NCBI GenBank assembly: GCA_030613165.1
Contig: JAUWMN010000049.1
Span: 1-8,526 of the forward strand
DNA: 8,526 nucleotides
Direction of reading: 5' to 3'
DNA from: Desulfobacterales bacterium
Lineage (GTDB): Bacteria > Desulfobacterota > Desulfobacteria > Desulfobacterales > C00003106
The notes beneath the pieces were generated by a model that was not told where the DNA came from, made no database searches, and saw only the letters and a list, made by a program, of their open reading frames with translations. The translations under genes and the position numbers were made by a program. Of the stretch, positions 1-8,000 are shown piece after piece. How positions within the stretch are numbered: the stretch's first letter is position 1; each line of letters opens with the position of its first letter.

Positions 1-21
1 ATAGGTTTGTGACTTAGTCGT

Positions 22-157
22 CAAGTAAAAATAACTTACACATCTTGCTTGTCCTTTTGCTTGCTTTCTGTGTTGCGTCAAGGCTTACATAACTCGTTAT
101 GCGCGTCTTGAAAACAAACAAAATTTCGGCGCAATCCGTACAACTTATTTTTACTTG
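22..157. repeat. Long imperfect palindrome in the upstream non-coding region
   Basis: Three nested pairs of inverted segments share roughly one centre. The outer arms 22-34 and 145-157 match 13 of 13. The middle arms 55-68 and 110-123 match 12 of 14. The core 88-101 is CATAAC-TC-GTTATG. About 10 unpaired bases on the left side (between 68 and 88) account for the asymmetry. The whole could fold into a long interrupted hairpin or cruciform. No coding sequence is recognisable in 1-312, so the element lies in a true intergenic stretch or downstream of a gene outside the window. It could be a decayed mobile or repeat element, or a structured RNA. Its function is unknown. Confidence 0.55.
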
Positions 158-187
158 TCTCCTTAGCGTGTGTTGTGTTTTTAGTAA

Positions 188-216
188 TTGACCGTGTCCG
201 CTACATATGCTATAGA
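188..216 (+). promoter_or_regulatory. Candidate sigma70-type promoter for the glycosyltransferase gene
   Basis: TTGACC (188-193) and TATAGA (211-216) are separated by exactly 17 bases, and a TG one base before the -10 box (208-209) gives an extended -10. Transcription would begin near 223, leaving a leader of about 90 bases before the ATG at 313. A second possible -10, TATACT at 251-256, lacks a good -35 partner. Nothing else is recognisable in 158-312. This is a prediction from box similarity only. Confidence 0.5.
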
Positions 217-312
217 ACTGATGTTAATAGTTAAGATAGCATGACAGCATTATACTAATGTTTCACACCTTAGCCTCACACATTCTTCAAATTGCCATAG
301 GGAACTTTTTCT

Positions 313-1521
313 ATGATAGAAGAAAATCCAAACGAAATTAAGTCCGCGGAAATAATAGTTGGAATTCCTTCGTATAACGAAGCTGACCTTATTTCCTATC
401 CAACAAAAATAGCAAGCGAAGGACTGATAAAATATTTTGGGGATAAAAATTCTGTAATCATAAATTGTGACAACCACTCTTCCGACGGGACCAAAGAGGC
501 TTTTATGGGCACTCCCACCGAGGTGCCTAAGGTATATCTGTCGACTCCTCCTGGGGTAAAAGGTAAAGGAAATAATTTTAAAAACCTCTTCCAGAAGGCT
601 TGTGAACTTGGCGCAGAAGCAATAGTGGTTGTAGACGCCGATCTCAAGAGTATTACTCCCCGTTGGATCAAAAATCTTGGCGAGCCTCTTTTTGAAGATT
701 TTGGTTTTGTAGCGCCGCTATATGTACGTCACAAATATGACGGGACAATTACCAACAACATCGCCTATCCGATGCTCCGCTCAATATATGGCCGCAGGGT
801 TCGACAACCGATCGGCGGCGACTTTGGTTTTTCAGGAAATCTATCGGAAATTTATTTAAAACAGGATATGTGGGAATCCGCTATCTCTCAATTCGGGATA
901 GATATCTGGATGACGACAACCGCAATCACCAACAATATATCGATCTGTCAATCATTTATGGGAAGGCCTAAGATTCATAAGCCCAAAGACCCTGGCGCGG
1001 CCCTCGGGCCGATGTTTTCACAGGTGGTAGGGACCATGTTTGATTTGATGATACAAGATACTGATTTTTGGAAAGAAATTAAATGGAGCAAGCCAACAGC
1101 CATAATCGGGTTTGGCCTTGGAGAGATTGAGATGCCCCCTGCCGTTGATGTAAACGTAGAACGTTTGCATCAAAACTTTCTTGAAGGAATGAATAAGCAT
1201 GGTGAGATCTTGGAACTATTTCTTTCCGAAGATATTTATAAAAAACTTAATGAAATAAAAGCGCTTTCTTTTACAAATTTTGAATTTCCCGCTAATTTGT
1301 GGGCTATGATACTTACCCATTTTGCGGTGGCCTATAAAAACAAAGTGGTAGAAAGAACAAACATTATGGAGGCATTGATACCTCTTTATTTCGGTCGCAC
1401 CTGTTCCTTTGTTCTTGCATCGGAGCCAATGACTACCCAACAAGCCGAAGAGATGATTGAAGAACAATGTGTTATATTTGAAAGAAATAAGCCTTATCTC
1501 TTGAAAAAATGGTTAGAATAG
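313..1521 (+). CDS. GT-A glycosyltransferase, mannosylglycerate synthase-like (GT78/GT81 type)
   Basis: This 402-residue soluble protein has no signal peptide or membrane segment. It has a GT-A nucleotide-sugar transferase fold: IVGIPSYNEAD near residues 15-25, an NCDNHSSDGT stretch near 51-60, a GKGNN loop near 83-87, and a metal-binding DAD at D108-D110 in VVDADLKSITPRW. It then has QPIGGD (165-170), FGID (194-197) and a late His (H222) in KIHKPKD. These blocks follow the order and spacing I recall for mannosylglycerate synthase (about 400 residues), which uses a DxD plus a distant His for its metal and GDP-mannose. The related glucosyl-3-phosphoglycerate synthases are the alternative. The likely role is therefore transfer of a sugar to a glycerate-type acceptor for a compatible solute, but donor and acceptor are inferred. 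AGGGA at 299-303 lies 9 bases before the ATG. No phosphatase partner is visible. Confidence 0.78.
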   Translation: MIEENPNEIKSAEIIVGIPSYNEADLISYPTKIASEGLIKYFGDKNSVIINCDNHSSDGTKEAFMGTPTEVPKVYLSTPPGVKGKGNNFKNLFQKACELGAEAIVVVDADLKSITPRWIKNLGEPLFEDFGFVAPLYVRHKYDGTITNNIAYPMLRSIYGRRVRQPIGGDFGFSGNLSEIYLKQDMWESAISQFGIDIWMTTTAITNNISICQSFMGRPKIHKPKDPGAALGPMFSQVVGTMFDLMIQDTDFWKEIKWSKPTAIIGFGLGEIEMPPAVDVNVERLHQNFLEGMNKHGEILELFLSEDIYKKLNEIKALSFTNFEFPANLWAMILTHFAVAYKNKVVERTNIMEALIPLYFGRTCSFVLASEPMTTQQAEEMIEEQCVIFERNKPYLLKKWLE

Positions 1522-1598
1522 ATCACAATTTTAAACCTTGCTTTTTTAGTGCATGAGCTAACCATTGTCCATCCATAAATGGATACTCATTTAACCTC

Positions 1599-1606
1599 GG
1601 GGAGGT
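1599..1606 (+). promoter_or_regulatory. Strong Shine-Dalgarno of the response regulator gene
   Basis: GGGGAGGT lies immediately upstream of the ATG at 1611 with a short spacer and selects that start over an out-of-frame ATG at 1579. A short inverted repeat, ATCCAT-AA-ATGGAT (1571-1584), lies just before it and could be a weak operator or hairpin. I see no convincing terminator between the glycosyltransferase stop and this gene. Confidence 0.6.
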
Positions 1607-1610
1607 ACTT

Positions 1611-1985
1611 ATGGATAAGAATAAAGTTCTTATCGTGGATGATGAAGAGGTCATCCTCATGCTTTACAAAGAAGAGCTGGAGGAAGAGGGGTATGATGTC
1701 ATCACTACCGGTGATGGTTATAAGCTCCTTGAAAAAATCGATACAGAGAAACCGGACTTAGTGCTTCTGGACATTAAAATGGCAGAGTACAATGGCCTTG
1801 ACCTCTTGCAGGACATTCGGAAAAAATTTTATAATATTCCTGTTATCCTTTGTTCCGCATACTCCTCGTTTAAAGGTGATCTGAAATCAATTGCCGCGGA
1901 TTATTATGTGGTAAAAAGTTCTGATTTGAGTGAACTAAAGCAAAAGATCAAGATGGCTTTGGAAGGACGTCACTCGTCTAAATAG
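1611..1985 (+). CDS. Single-domain (receiver-only) response regulator, CheY/Spo0F-like
   Basis: This 124-residue protein consists only of a receiver domain. The acidic pocket is D10-D11 in KVLIVDDEE, the phospho-acceptor is D54 in LVLLDIKM, the switch Ser is S82 in VILCSAYS, and the conserved Lys is K102 in YYVVKSSDL with an aromatic at Y99. All catalytic positions are intact, so it should be phosphorylated by a histidine kinase. It has no DNA-binding, enzymatic or other output domain, so it must act through protein-protein contact or as a relay intermediate. No kinase or phosphotransfer protein is encoded nearby, which makes it an orphan. It is 89 bases after the glycosyltransferase and 170 bases before the Hdr cluster, all on the same strand. 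Control of either neighbour would be speculation. Confidence 0.95.
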   Translation: MDKNKVLIVDDEEVILMLYKEELEEEGYDVITTGDGYKLLEKIDTEKPDLVLLDIKMAEYNGLDLLQDIRKKFYNIPVILCSAYSSFKGDLKSIAADYYVVKSSDLSELKQKIKMALEGRHSSK

Positions 1986-2048
1986 TTTGTTCTATCTGAT
2001 CAGGCAACTAATTTTATACCGCTCTTCTTACACACGTCTTTATAGATA

Positions 2049-2098
2049 GCGGGGCCAAACTACACGTTCTACAGGTTGAGGATATTTTGGCGCCCCGC
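2049..2098 (+). other. Bulged inverted repeat in the leader of the Hdr cluster
   Basis: GCGGGGCCAAA (2049-2059) pairs with TTTGGCGCCCCGC (2086-2098) as 6 plus 5 base pairs interrupted by a two-base bulge, around a 26-base loop. It is followed by an A-rich run (2113-2120) rather than a T-tract, so it is not a standard intrinsic terminator on the + strand. It may structure the 5' leader of the transcript starting in the gap 1986-2155. I see no gene in that gap and no clear -10/-35 pair. Confidence 0.4.
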
Positions 2099-2133
2099 GC
2101 AAGCCTCTGGTTAAAAAAAATATCTGAACCATG

Positions 2134-2143
2134 CTATGCATAG
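2134..2143. promoter_or_regulatory. 10-bp perfect palindrome abutting the Shine-Dalgarno of the membrane subunit gene
   Basis: CTATGCATAG is a perfect palindrome whose last two bases are the first two of the strong Shine-Dalgarno AGGAGG (2142-2147), which lies 8 bases before the ATG at 2156. It could be a small operator or an RNA hairpin affecting ribosome access. A 10-bp palindrome is not rare by chance, so only the ribosome binding site is secure. Confidence 0.35.
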
Positions 2144-2155
2144 GAGGCCCATTAT

Positions 2156-3913
2156 ATGGTGTTTAATGTACTTCTTTATACCTCTCTTGCCATCTTCCTT
2201 CTCGGCCTGATCTACAAGATTTCTACATGGTTCTCACGAAAAATCGGCATTTCGGCCAAAAATATCACAACTTCCGAGAGAATACTTGCGGCTGCCAAAG
2301 GTATATTGGGAGTTATTTTCAGTTCAAAAATCCTGATCCTTATAAAGGTCTTCATGCTTGATGTGGTGTTACAGAGAAGGATTCTGAAAGAAAATTTTCT
2401 CCGCTGGTTTATGCATATGCTCATATATGGCGGTTTCATGCTGTTGTTGCTTATGCATGCCCTTGATGACGTTATAACCGTGTCACTGTTTAGCGAGTAT
2501 TATTCCACGCTAAACCCGTTTCTTTTTCTGAGAAATCTTTTTGGGGTTATGGTAATCGCCGGACTTGGGATTGCCGTATATCGACGGTTTGTACTAAAAG
2601 TGCCTCGTCTCAAGACCAACGCCATGGATCACTACGTTATCATTATCCTGGCCGTCATTATGATTTCGGGCGTACTCCTGGAAGGGACAAAAATTATGTC
2701 CCACACCGAGTTTCAGAACATGGTTGAGAATTGGAGCGGTCTGGTTGACGAAAAGGAAATACGAGTACTTGAAAGTTATTGGATTCAGGATCTTGGGGTG
2801 GTTTCCCCGAATGTGAAAGGGCCCTTTGATCAAGAAGTTTTGGCACAAGGCAGGGAAATTCACGAGATGAATTGCGCCGACTGTCATTCCTCTCCAAAAT
2901 GGGCCTTTACAGGATATACGTTGGCCAAAATCCTGAATCCGATCGCTTTAACGTTGGATCGGGCGGGAAGCTCTAACGTTTTGTGGTATATCCACATCCT
3001 TGCCTGCTTTTTTGGCCTGGCCTACCTCCCTTTCAGCAAGATGTTCCATATCATCGCCAGCCCCATAAGTTTACTTGTCAATGCTGTCATGGAAAAGGAC
3101 AAATCAGACCCCGCGAATATTGCGACAAGGCAAGCCATGGAGCTGGATGCCTGCATGCATTGCGGAACCTGCAGTCTCAGGTGTTCTGTGATCATGGCAT
3201 TTGAGGCCTTAGGCAATGAATATATTCTACCTTCAGAAAAGATGCCCTTTCTGAAAACCCTTGCCGCCGGAAAAAAGCTTAGCCGGACAGAGTTGAGAGC
3301 TATTCAGGAAGGAGTTCACCTTTGTACGAATTGCGATCGGTGCACCGTGGTTTGTCCGGCCGGGATCAACCTAAAAGAATTGTGGCTTAATGTAAGAGAG
3401 AATTTAGTTCAAAGAAGATATCCGGAACCCTTAGTTCTTTCTCCATTTTCTTTTGTCCGGGGGTTGAATCGGGAGAAGCCGGCACCGGATGAGTATTCCA
3501 CCCCCCTTGAAACGGCAAGACAGGCTGTGGCCGGCGAATTCGATTTACTAATGGAGCAAGACAGGCATCTGTCTCTCAAAGACGGAAAATTGGAGGGACT
3601 GGGTCAAAGACCTGAGGATAATACCTTTGCCTATTGTTTTGGCTGTCAGAACTGTACTACGATATGCCCCGTGGTAGGGAACTACGACAATCCTGAAAAG
3701 GCCCTGGGCCTATTGCCGCACCAAATCATGTGCTGTCTCGGTTTGGGTCTGATTGATATGGCCTCCGGCCCAAGGATGCTCTGGGATTGTGTGACCTGCT
3801 ATCAATGCCAGGAACACTGCCCTCAGGATGTTAGGGTCACTGATCTTTTGTATCAACTAAAAAATCTGGCGGTCAAAAATGTGGGAAAGGCATTAGGTGA
3901 AAATCCCAAGTGA
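2156..3913 (+). CDS. Membrane cytochrome b/c fused to two HdrC-type ferredoxin modules (HdrE/DsrM-HdrC-like subunit)
   Basis: This 585-residue protein anchors the Hdr complex. The N-terminal third resembles the NarI/DsrM/HdrE cytochrome b family. Hydrophobic helices lie near residues 3-22, 84-106, 122-142, 156-176 and 276-302, plus a less certain segment at 50-70. Candidate haem b ligands are H87/H101 and H280/H298; the 18-residue spacing of the last pair equals that of NarI H187/H205. A loop of about 100 residues before the last helix carries CADCH (C240-H244), a c-type haem site. The positive-inside rule puts this loop outside and the C-terminus inside. Four [4Fe-4S] motifs follow: C333/336/339/343, C390/393/396/400, C494/497/500/504 and C545/548/551/555. 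The last pair is the canonical HdrC form; the first pair resembles GlpC/HmcF-type modules. QmoC has the opposite order (HdrC first, cytochrome second). AGGAGG sits 8 bases before the ATG. Confidence 0.9.
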   Translation: MVFNVLLYTSLAIFLLGLIYKISTWFSRKIGISAKNITTSERILAAAKGILGVIFSSKILILIKVFMLDVVLQRRILKENFLRWFMHMLIYGGFMLLLLMHALDDVITVSLFSEYYSTLNPFLFLRNLFGVMVIAGLGIAVYRRFVLKVPRLKTNAMDHYVIIILAVIMISGVLLEGTKIMSHTEFQNMVENWSGLVDEKEIRVLESYWIQDLGVVSPNVKGPFDQEVLAQGREIHEMNCADCHSSPKWAFTGYTLAKILNPIALTLDRAGSSNVLWYIHILACFFGLAYLPFSKMFHIIASPISLLVNAVMEKDKSDPANIATRQAMELDACMHCGTCSLRCSVIMAFEALGNEYILPSEKMPFLKTLAAGKKLSRTELRAIQEGVHLCTNCDRCTVVCPAGINLKELWLNVRENLVQRRYPEPLVLSPFSFVRGLNREKPAPDEYSTPLETARQAVAGEFDLLMEQDRHLSLKDGKLEGLGQRPEDNTFAYCFGCQNCTTICPVVGNYDNPEKALGLLPHQIMCCLGLGLIDMASGPRMLWDCVTCYQCQEHCPQDVRVTDLLYQLKNLAVKNVGKALGENPK

Positions 3914-3919
3914 AAAAGA

Positions 3920-4095
3920 TTTATCACGAAAGCACGAAAGTACGAAAGCACGAAAGCACGAAAAAAAAGAGGTAACTGCTCAGGTTCAAAGTTCAGGCGT
4001 GAACCTAACAACCTGAGTAGTTACAAGTACTTTAAAGATAAAAAGAGCAGTAAATCAAATTTCGTGTTTTCGAACTTTCGTGGTTTTGTGATTAA
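3920..4095. repeat. 176-bp palindromic element with 8-bp tandem repeats in its arms
   Basis: Two 36-base arms, 3920-3955 and 4060-4095, are inverted copies matching at 31 of 36 positions. Each arm is built from 8-bp units: on the left CACGAAAG-type units at 3925, 3933, 3941, 3949 and 3957; on the right four degenerate complements at 4060, 4068, 4076 and 4084. Inside, a second inverted pair, 3972-3986 and 4010-4024, matches 14 of 15, and the centre holds GTTCA-GGCG-TGAAC (3991-4004). Everything from 3914 to 4138 is non-coding and almost filled by this element. No clear target-site duplication or T-tract is visible. It resembles a small non-autonomous or REP-like intergenic element, and it separates the cytochrome-HdrC gene from hdrB. 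Confidence 0.8.
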
Positions 4096-4138
4096 ATTAA
4101 AATAGTTGAACGTTAGGTCAAATTAAGGTTAAAACAAG

Positions 4139-5011
4139 ATGATGAAATACGCATTGTTTTTAGGCTGCAATATACCGGCCCGAGTCAGTCAGTATGAGGC
4201 TTCTTCGAGAGCGGTTTTAAAAAAAACGGGCATAGAACTGGTGGACATTCCGGAATTTGGCTGCTGTGGATATCCTATGCAAAATATAGATCAGAGGGCA
4301 TTTCTCTTTTCCGCGGCAAACAACCTGGCCCTGGCCGAAGAAGCGGGCCTCGACATATTGGTCATGTGTAAATGTGGCTATGGCAGCCTGAAGAAAGCAG
4401 AACATATAATGAAGGAAGACGGAGATCCGCGGGAGGAAGTCAATAGACTGCTTTCTGAAAAAGGCCTGAAATATGACGGCAAGATTCAGGTCAAGCATCT
4501 CCTTTCCGTGCTTTATCATGATGTGGGCATTGATACCTTAAAGAGCAAAATATCCGGGTCATATAAAGGACTCAGGCTTGCTACCCATTATGGGTGTCAT
4601 GCCTTACGTCCGAGCAAGATCACCCGGTTCGATGACCCGGTTGCCCCAACGTTATTTGATGAGTTGGTGGAGATAACAGGCGCTGAAAGTGTCGACTGGA
4701 CCAGCAAGCTGGAATGCTGTGGCGCTCCTTTAACAGGGGTTAATGACGGTCTATCGATCGATTTGACCAAGAAGAAGCTGACAGACGGCAAAAAAGCAGG
4801 CGCTCACTATCTGTGTACGGCCTGTCCATTCTGTCACCTCCAATTTGATACAGTGCAGAAGACGATGGTCTCCCATAATGGGAATGAGGAGCATCTTGCC
4901 TCCATTCTTTATCCGCAACTGCTTGGGCTGTGTATGGGCATCGATAAAGAGACGCTGGGCATCCATATGAATCAACTCGATATCAGCGGTGTCGCATCTT
5001 TTTTGACTTGA
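4139..5011 (+). CDS. hdrB: Heterodisulfide reductase subunit B-like protein (HdrB), two CCG domains
   Basis: This 290-residue soluble protein has the full HdrB length and the two cysteine-rich CCG domains that bind non-cubane [4Fe-4S] clusters, the disulfide- or substrate-reducing site in methanogen HdrB. Domain one has C10, C42-C43-G44 and then CKCG at 77-80. Domain two has C153, C193-C194-G195 and C229-x-x-C232 in CPFCHLQFD, which is canonical. In domain one the usual CxxC is CxCG: the second ligand position (80) is Gly, while C79 is adjacent. Either C79 substitutes or this cluster site is altered. It should receive electrons from the HdrC module and contact HdrA. The start is ATG-ATG at 4139/4142 with only a weak AAGG at 4125-4128, so either Met could be used. 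The gene ends 11 bases before the hdrA start, implying co-translation. In bacteria the substrate of such HdrB proteins is often unknown. Confidence 0.93.
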   Translation: MMKYALFLGCNIPARVSQYEASSRAVLKKTGIELVDIPEFGCCGYPMQNIDQRAFLFSAANNLALAEEAGLDILVMCKCGYGSLKKAEHIMKEDGDPREEVNRLLSEKGLKYDGKIQVKHLLSVLYHDVGIDTLKSKISGSYKGLRLATHYGCHALRPSKITRFDDPVAPTLFDELVEITGAESVDWTSKLECCGAPLTGVNDGLSIDLTKKKLTDGKKAGAHYLCTACPFCHLQFDTVQKTMVSHNGNEEHLASILYPQLLGLCMGIDKETLGIHMNQLDISGVASFLT

Positions 5012-5015
5012 GGAG
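5011..5015 (+). promoter_or_regulatory. Shine-Dalgarno that fixes the hdrA start at 5023
   Basis: AGGAG lies 7 bases before ATG 5023 and overlaps the last base of the hdrB stop codon (TGA 5009-5011). An upstream in-frame TTG at 5008 would overlap this site and has no Shine-Dalgarno of its own, so ATG 5023 (MPKDKIG) is preferred. Confidence 0.8.
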
Positions 5016-5022
5016 CATAAAA

Positions 5023-8000
5023 ATGCCAAAGGACAAAATAGGCTCGGTAATGGTGATTGGCGGCGGAGTCACCGGAATGCAGGCGGCATTGGACCTGGCC
5101 GATTCCGGTTATTATGTCTACCTTGTGGAAAGGTCCAGCTCTATCGGCGGGATGATGTCGCAATTAGATAAGACCTTTCCCACCAATGACTGTGCCATGT
5201 GTATTATGTCTCCTAAGCTGGTAGAGGTCGGCCGGCACATCAATATAGAGTTGCTAACCCTTTCCGAGGTGAACTCCGTTTCCGGAGAGGAGGGGAATTT
5301 TAAGGTCAGTGTGACACAACATCCACGTTATGTGGATACTGATAAGTGCATTGCGTGCGGTCTGTGTGCCGAGAAGTGTCCCAAAAAGGTGCTTAATGAG
5401 TATGATGGCGGGCTGAGCAAGCGCAAGGCAATCTATGTAAAATATCCTCAGGCTGTTCCGTTAAAATACGTCATTGATCCAAAACATTGCATCTATTTTA
5501 TCAAAGGGAAATGCAAGGCTTGCGAAAAGTTCTGCCCCAATGGGGCTGTCAATTTTAACGATCAAAAGAAGGAATTAACCCTGAAAGTAGGGGCTGTTGT
5601 CTTAGCCCTGGGGAGCAAGGTCTTTGATCCGGGAGTCCATGACACTTACGGCTACAAGAAATATCCCAATATTGTGACCAGCCTGGAATTCGAGAGGATT
5701 CTCTCTGCTTCCGGACCCTACGGTGGACACCTAATTCGGCCATCAGATAAAAAAGAGCCTGAAAAGATTGCCTGGCTTCAATGTATAGGGTCCAGAGATG
5801 AGCACCTGGGCGCCAAAGGCTACTGCTCCGCTGTTTGCTGTACCTACGCCATTAAAGAGGCCATGTTGGCCAAGGAGCACAGCAAGGGGCCGCTGGATAC
5901 AGCCATTTTTTATATTGATATCCGCACTTACGGAAAAGACTTTGAGAGATATCTTAACCGAGCAAAGGATGAATCAGGGATCCGTTTCATCAAATCGAAG
6001 GTTACCGGCATTCCCCCGGTTAATGGAACAGGGAGGCATCTTATCCGCTATGTAGATGAGGCGGGCAAGAGGGTTGAAGAAGAATTTGATATGGTGGTAC
6101 TCTCCGTGGGGCTGGGCGTAAGCAGGGAAAGTGCGGACCTGGCTCAAAAAATGGGTATCGAACTTGATCGCTATAATTTTGCAGGCACCAGCAGCTTTGA
6201 ACCTGTCCGGAGTTCCAGACCGGGCATTTATGTTTGCGGCGCCTTTCAGGCTCCAAAGGATATTCCGTCCTCAGTTATAGATTCCAGCGCTGCTGCCGGA
6301 GCGGTGGGGAGTAAATTAGCCGAGTCCCGGTGGACCTTAACAAGCACAAAGCATATCCCCGAAGAGATTGATATACGCGGGGAACCTACTCGAATCGGCG
6401 TTTTTGTCTGCCGTTGCGGAACAAATATTGCGGGCACTGTTGATGTCCCTCCTCTGGTTGAGTTTGCGCAAAGTCTACCCGGTGTTGTCTATGCGGAGGA
6501 AAACATGTTCAGTTGCTCCCAGGACACCCAGGATAAAATAACCCGGGTCATCAAAGAGCAACGATTGAATCGGGTGGTTGTCGCGGCTTGCACCCCTAAG
6601 ACGCACGAACCACTTTTTCAGGAGACTTTAATCAACGCGGGCATTAATAAGTATCTTTTCGAGATGGCCAATATCCGCAACCTGTGCTCTTGGGTACATA
6701 GGGATAATCCCGAGCAAGCCACGAAAAAGGCCAAAGATCTCATTAGAATGGCCGTGGCAAAAGTGGCCCTCTTTGAACCCCTGACCGAACCTGTTATGCA
6801 GATTGATCAGAAGGCCCTTGTTATTGGGGGAGGCGTCGCAGGTATGGTGGCGGCCAAGAACCTGGCAGAGCAGAACTACGTAACATACCTGATTGAAAAG
6901 ACCGATACCCTTGGCGGACAGGCACGGCATCTCCACGAAACCTGGCGGGGTGAGGACATTCAACAATATTTAACCGGCCTGATAGAGGAGGTACAGTCCG
7001 ACAAAAACATAGAGATATTCCTGAATTCCGAGATAGAACATGTGAACGGTTTTGTAGGGGATTTCAAAACAACGATCCAGCACAATGGCGCGAGCAAAGT
7101 CCTGGAACACGGGGTGACGATCATTGCGTCCGGCGCCTCGGCGCTCAAGCCGAGCCGGTATCTTTACGGCAAAGATCCCCGTGTTGTAACCGGCTTGGAA
7201 TTTCAGCAGCGACTGATTGATAACGATCCCTCGTTAGGACAGCTCAACACGGCTTTGTTTGTACAATGTGTTGGTTCGCGTATCCCGGAACGGCCTTACT
7301 GCTCTAAGGTCTGCTGCACGCAGTCGATTAAAAGCGCCCTGAAGCTCAAAGAGATCAATCCCAAAATGAACGTCTTTGTTCTTTACAGGGATATGCGGTC
7401 CTATGGCCTGCGAGAAGATCTTTACCGGAGAGCGCGTTTCAGCGGGATTAACTTTATCCGCTATGATTTTGACAAGGAGCTTACAGTAGCGGCCGAGCAG
7501 GGGGATTTACAGGTTGCTTTCAATGATTGCGTGCTCAGGCGGCAGATGGAAATCCGGCCGGACCTTTTGATTTTGGCCTCTGCCATTGTCCCGGAGAAAA
7601 AGAATCCATTGGCGCAGTTTTATAAAGTGCCGCAGAATGATGACGGTTTTTTCGTGGAAGCGCATGTCAAACTCCGACCCGTTGATTTTGCCACAGACGG
7701 CGTGTTCGTGTGCGGGCTTGCCCACGCCCCGAAAACAATAGATGAATCCATAACACAGGCTCAGGCCGCGGCGGCAAGAGCGGTGACGCTTCTGTCGGCG
7801 ATGAGCATCTCGGTGAGCGGCACAGTAGCTTATGTCAATCCAAACGACTGCAGCAGTTGCGGTGTGTGTGTATCTGTCTGCCCCTATTCTGCGCCACAAT
7901 TTAATGACAAGAGCGGCAAGGCGGAAATACTGTCCACCCTGTGCAAAGGATGCGGTATATGCGTAGCTTCCTGCCGGTCCGGCGCCATCCATCTGAAAGG

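Noticed and set aside
22..157. Integron attC site
   Set aside because: The palindrome has about the right size and contains CATAAC/GTTATG, but these lie at the centre instead of the ends, GTTATGC does not fit the GTTRRRY core, and no integrase or cassette is visible.
1579..1761. Small + strand gene of 60 codons overlapping the response regulator start
   Set aside because: It lies out of frame within the response regulator, has no ribosome binding site and no family resemblance.
3925..3964. CRISPR-like array from the regularly repeated CACGAAAG units
   Set aside because: The units are 8 bp and directly adjacent with no spacers, and there are no cas genes.
3957..3970. Intrinsic terminator after the membrane subunit gene
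   Set aside because: The run here is of A, and there is no GC-rich stem followed by a T-tract on the + strand. The large palindrome may still affect transcription, but it is not a standard terminator.
5008..5022. TTG start for hdrA, five codons upstream of ATG 5023
   Set aside because: The TTG overlaps the hdrB stop and the AGGAG ribosome site and has no Shine-Dalgarno of its own. ATG 5023 has ideal spacing.
7507..7992. A 161-codon open frame on the minus strand inside hdrA
   Set aside because: It is antisense to the conserved C-terminal part of HdrA and has no recognisable protein family features. It is a by-product of hdrA codon use.
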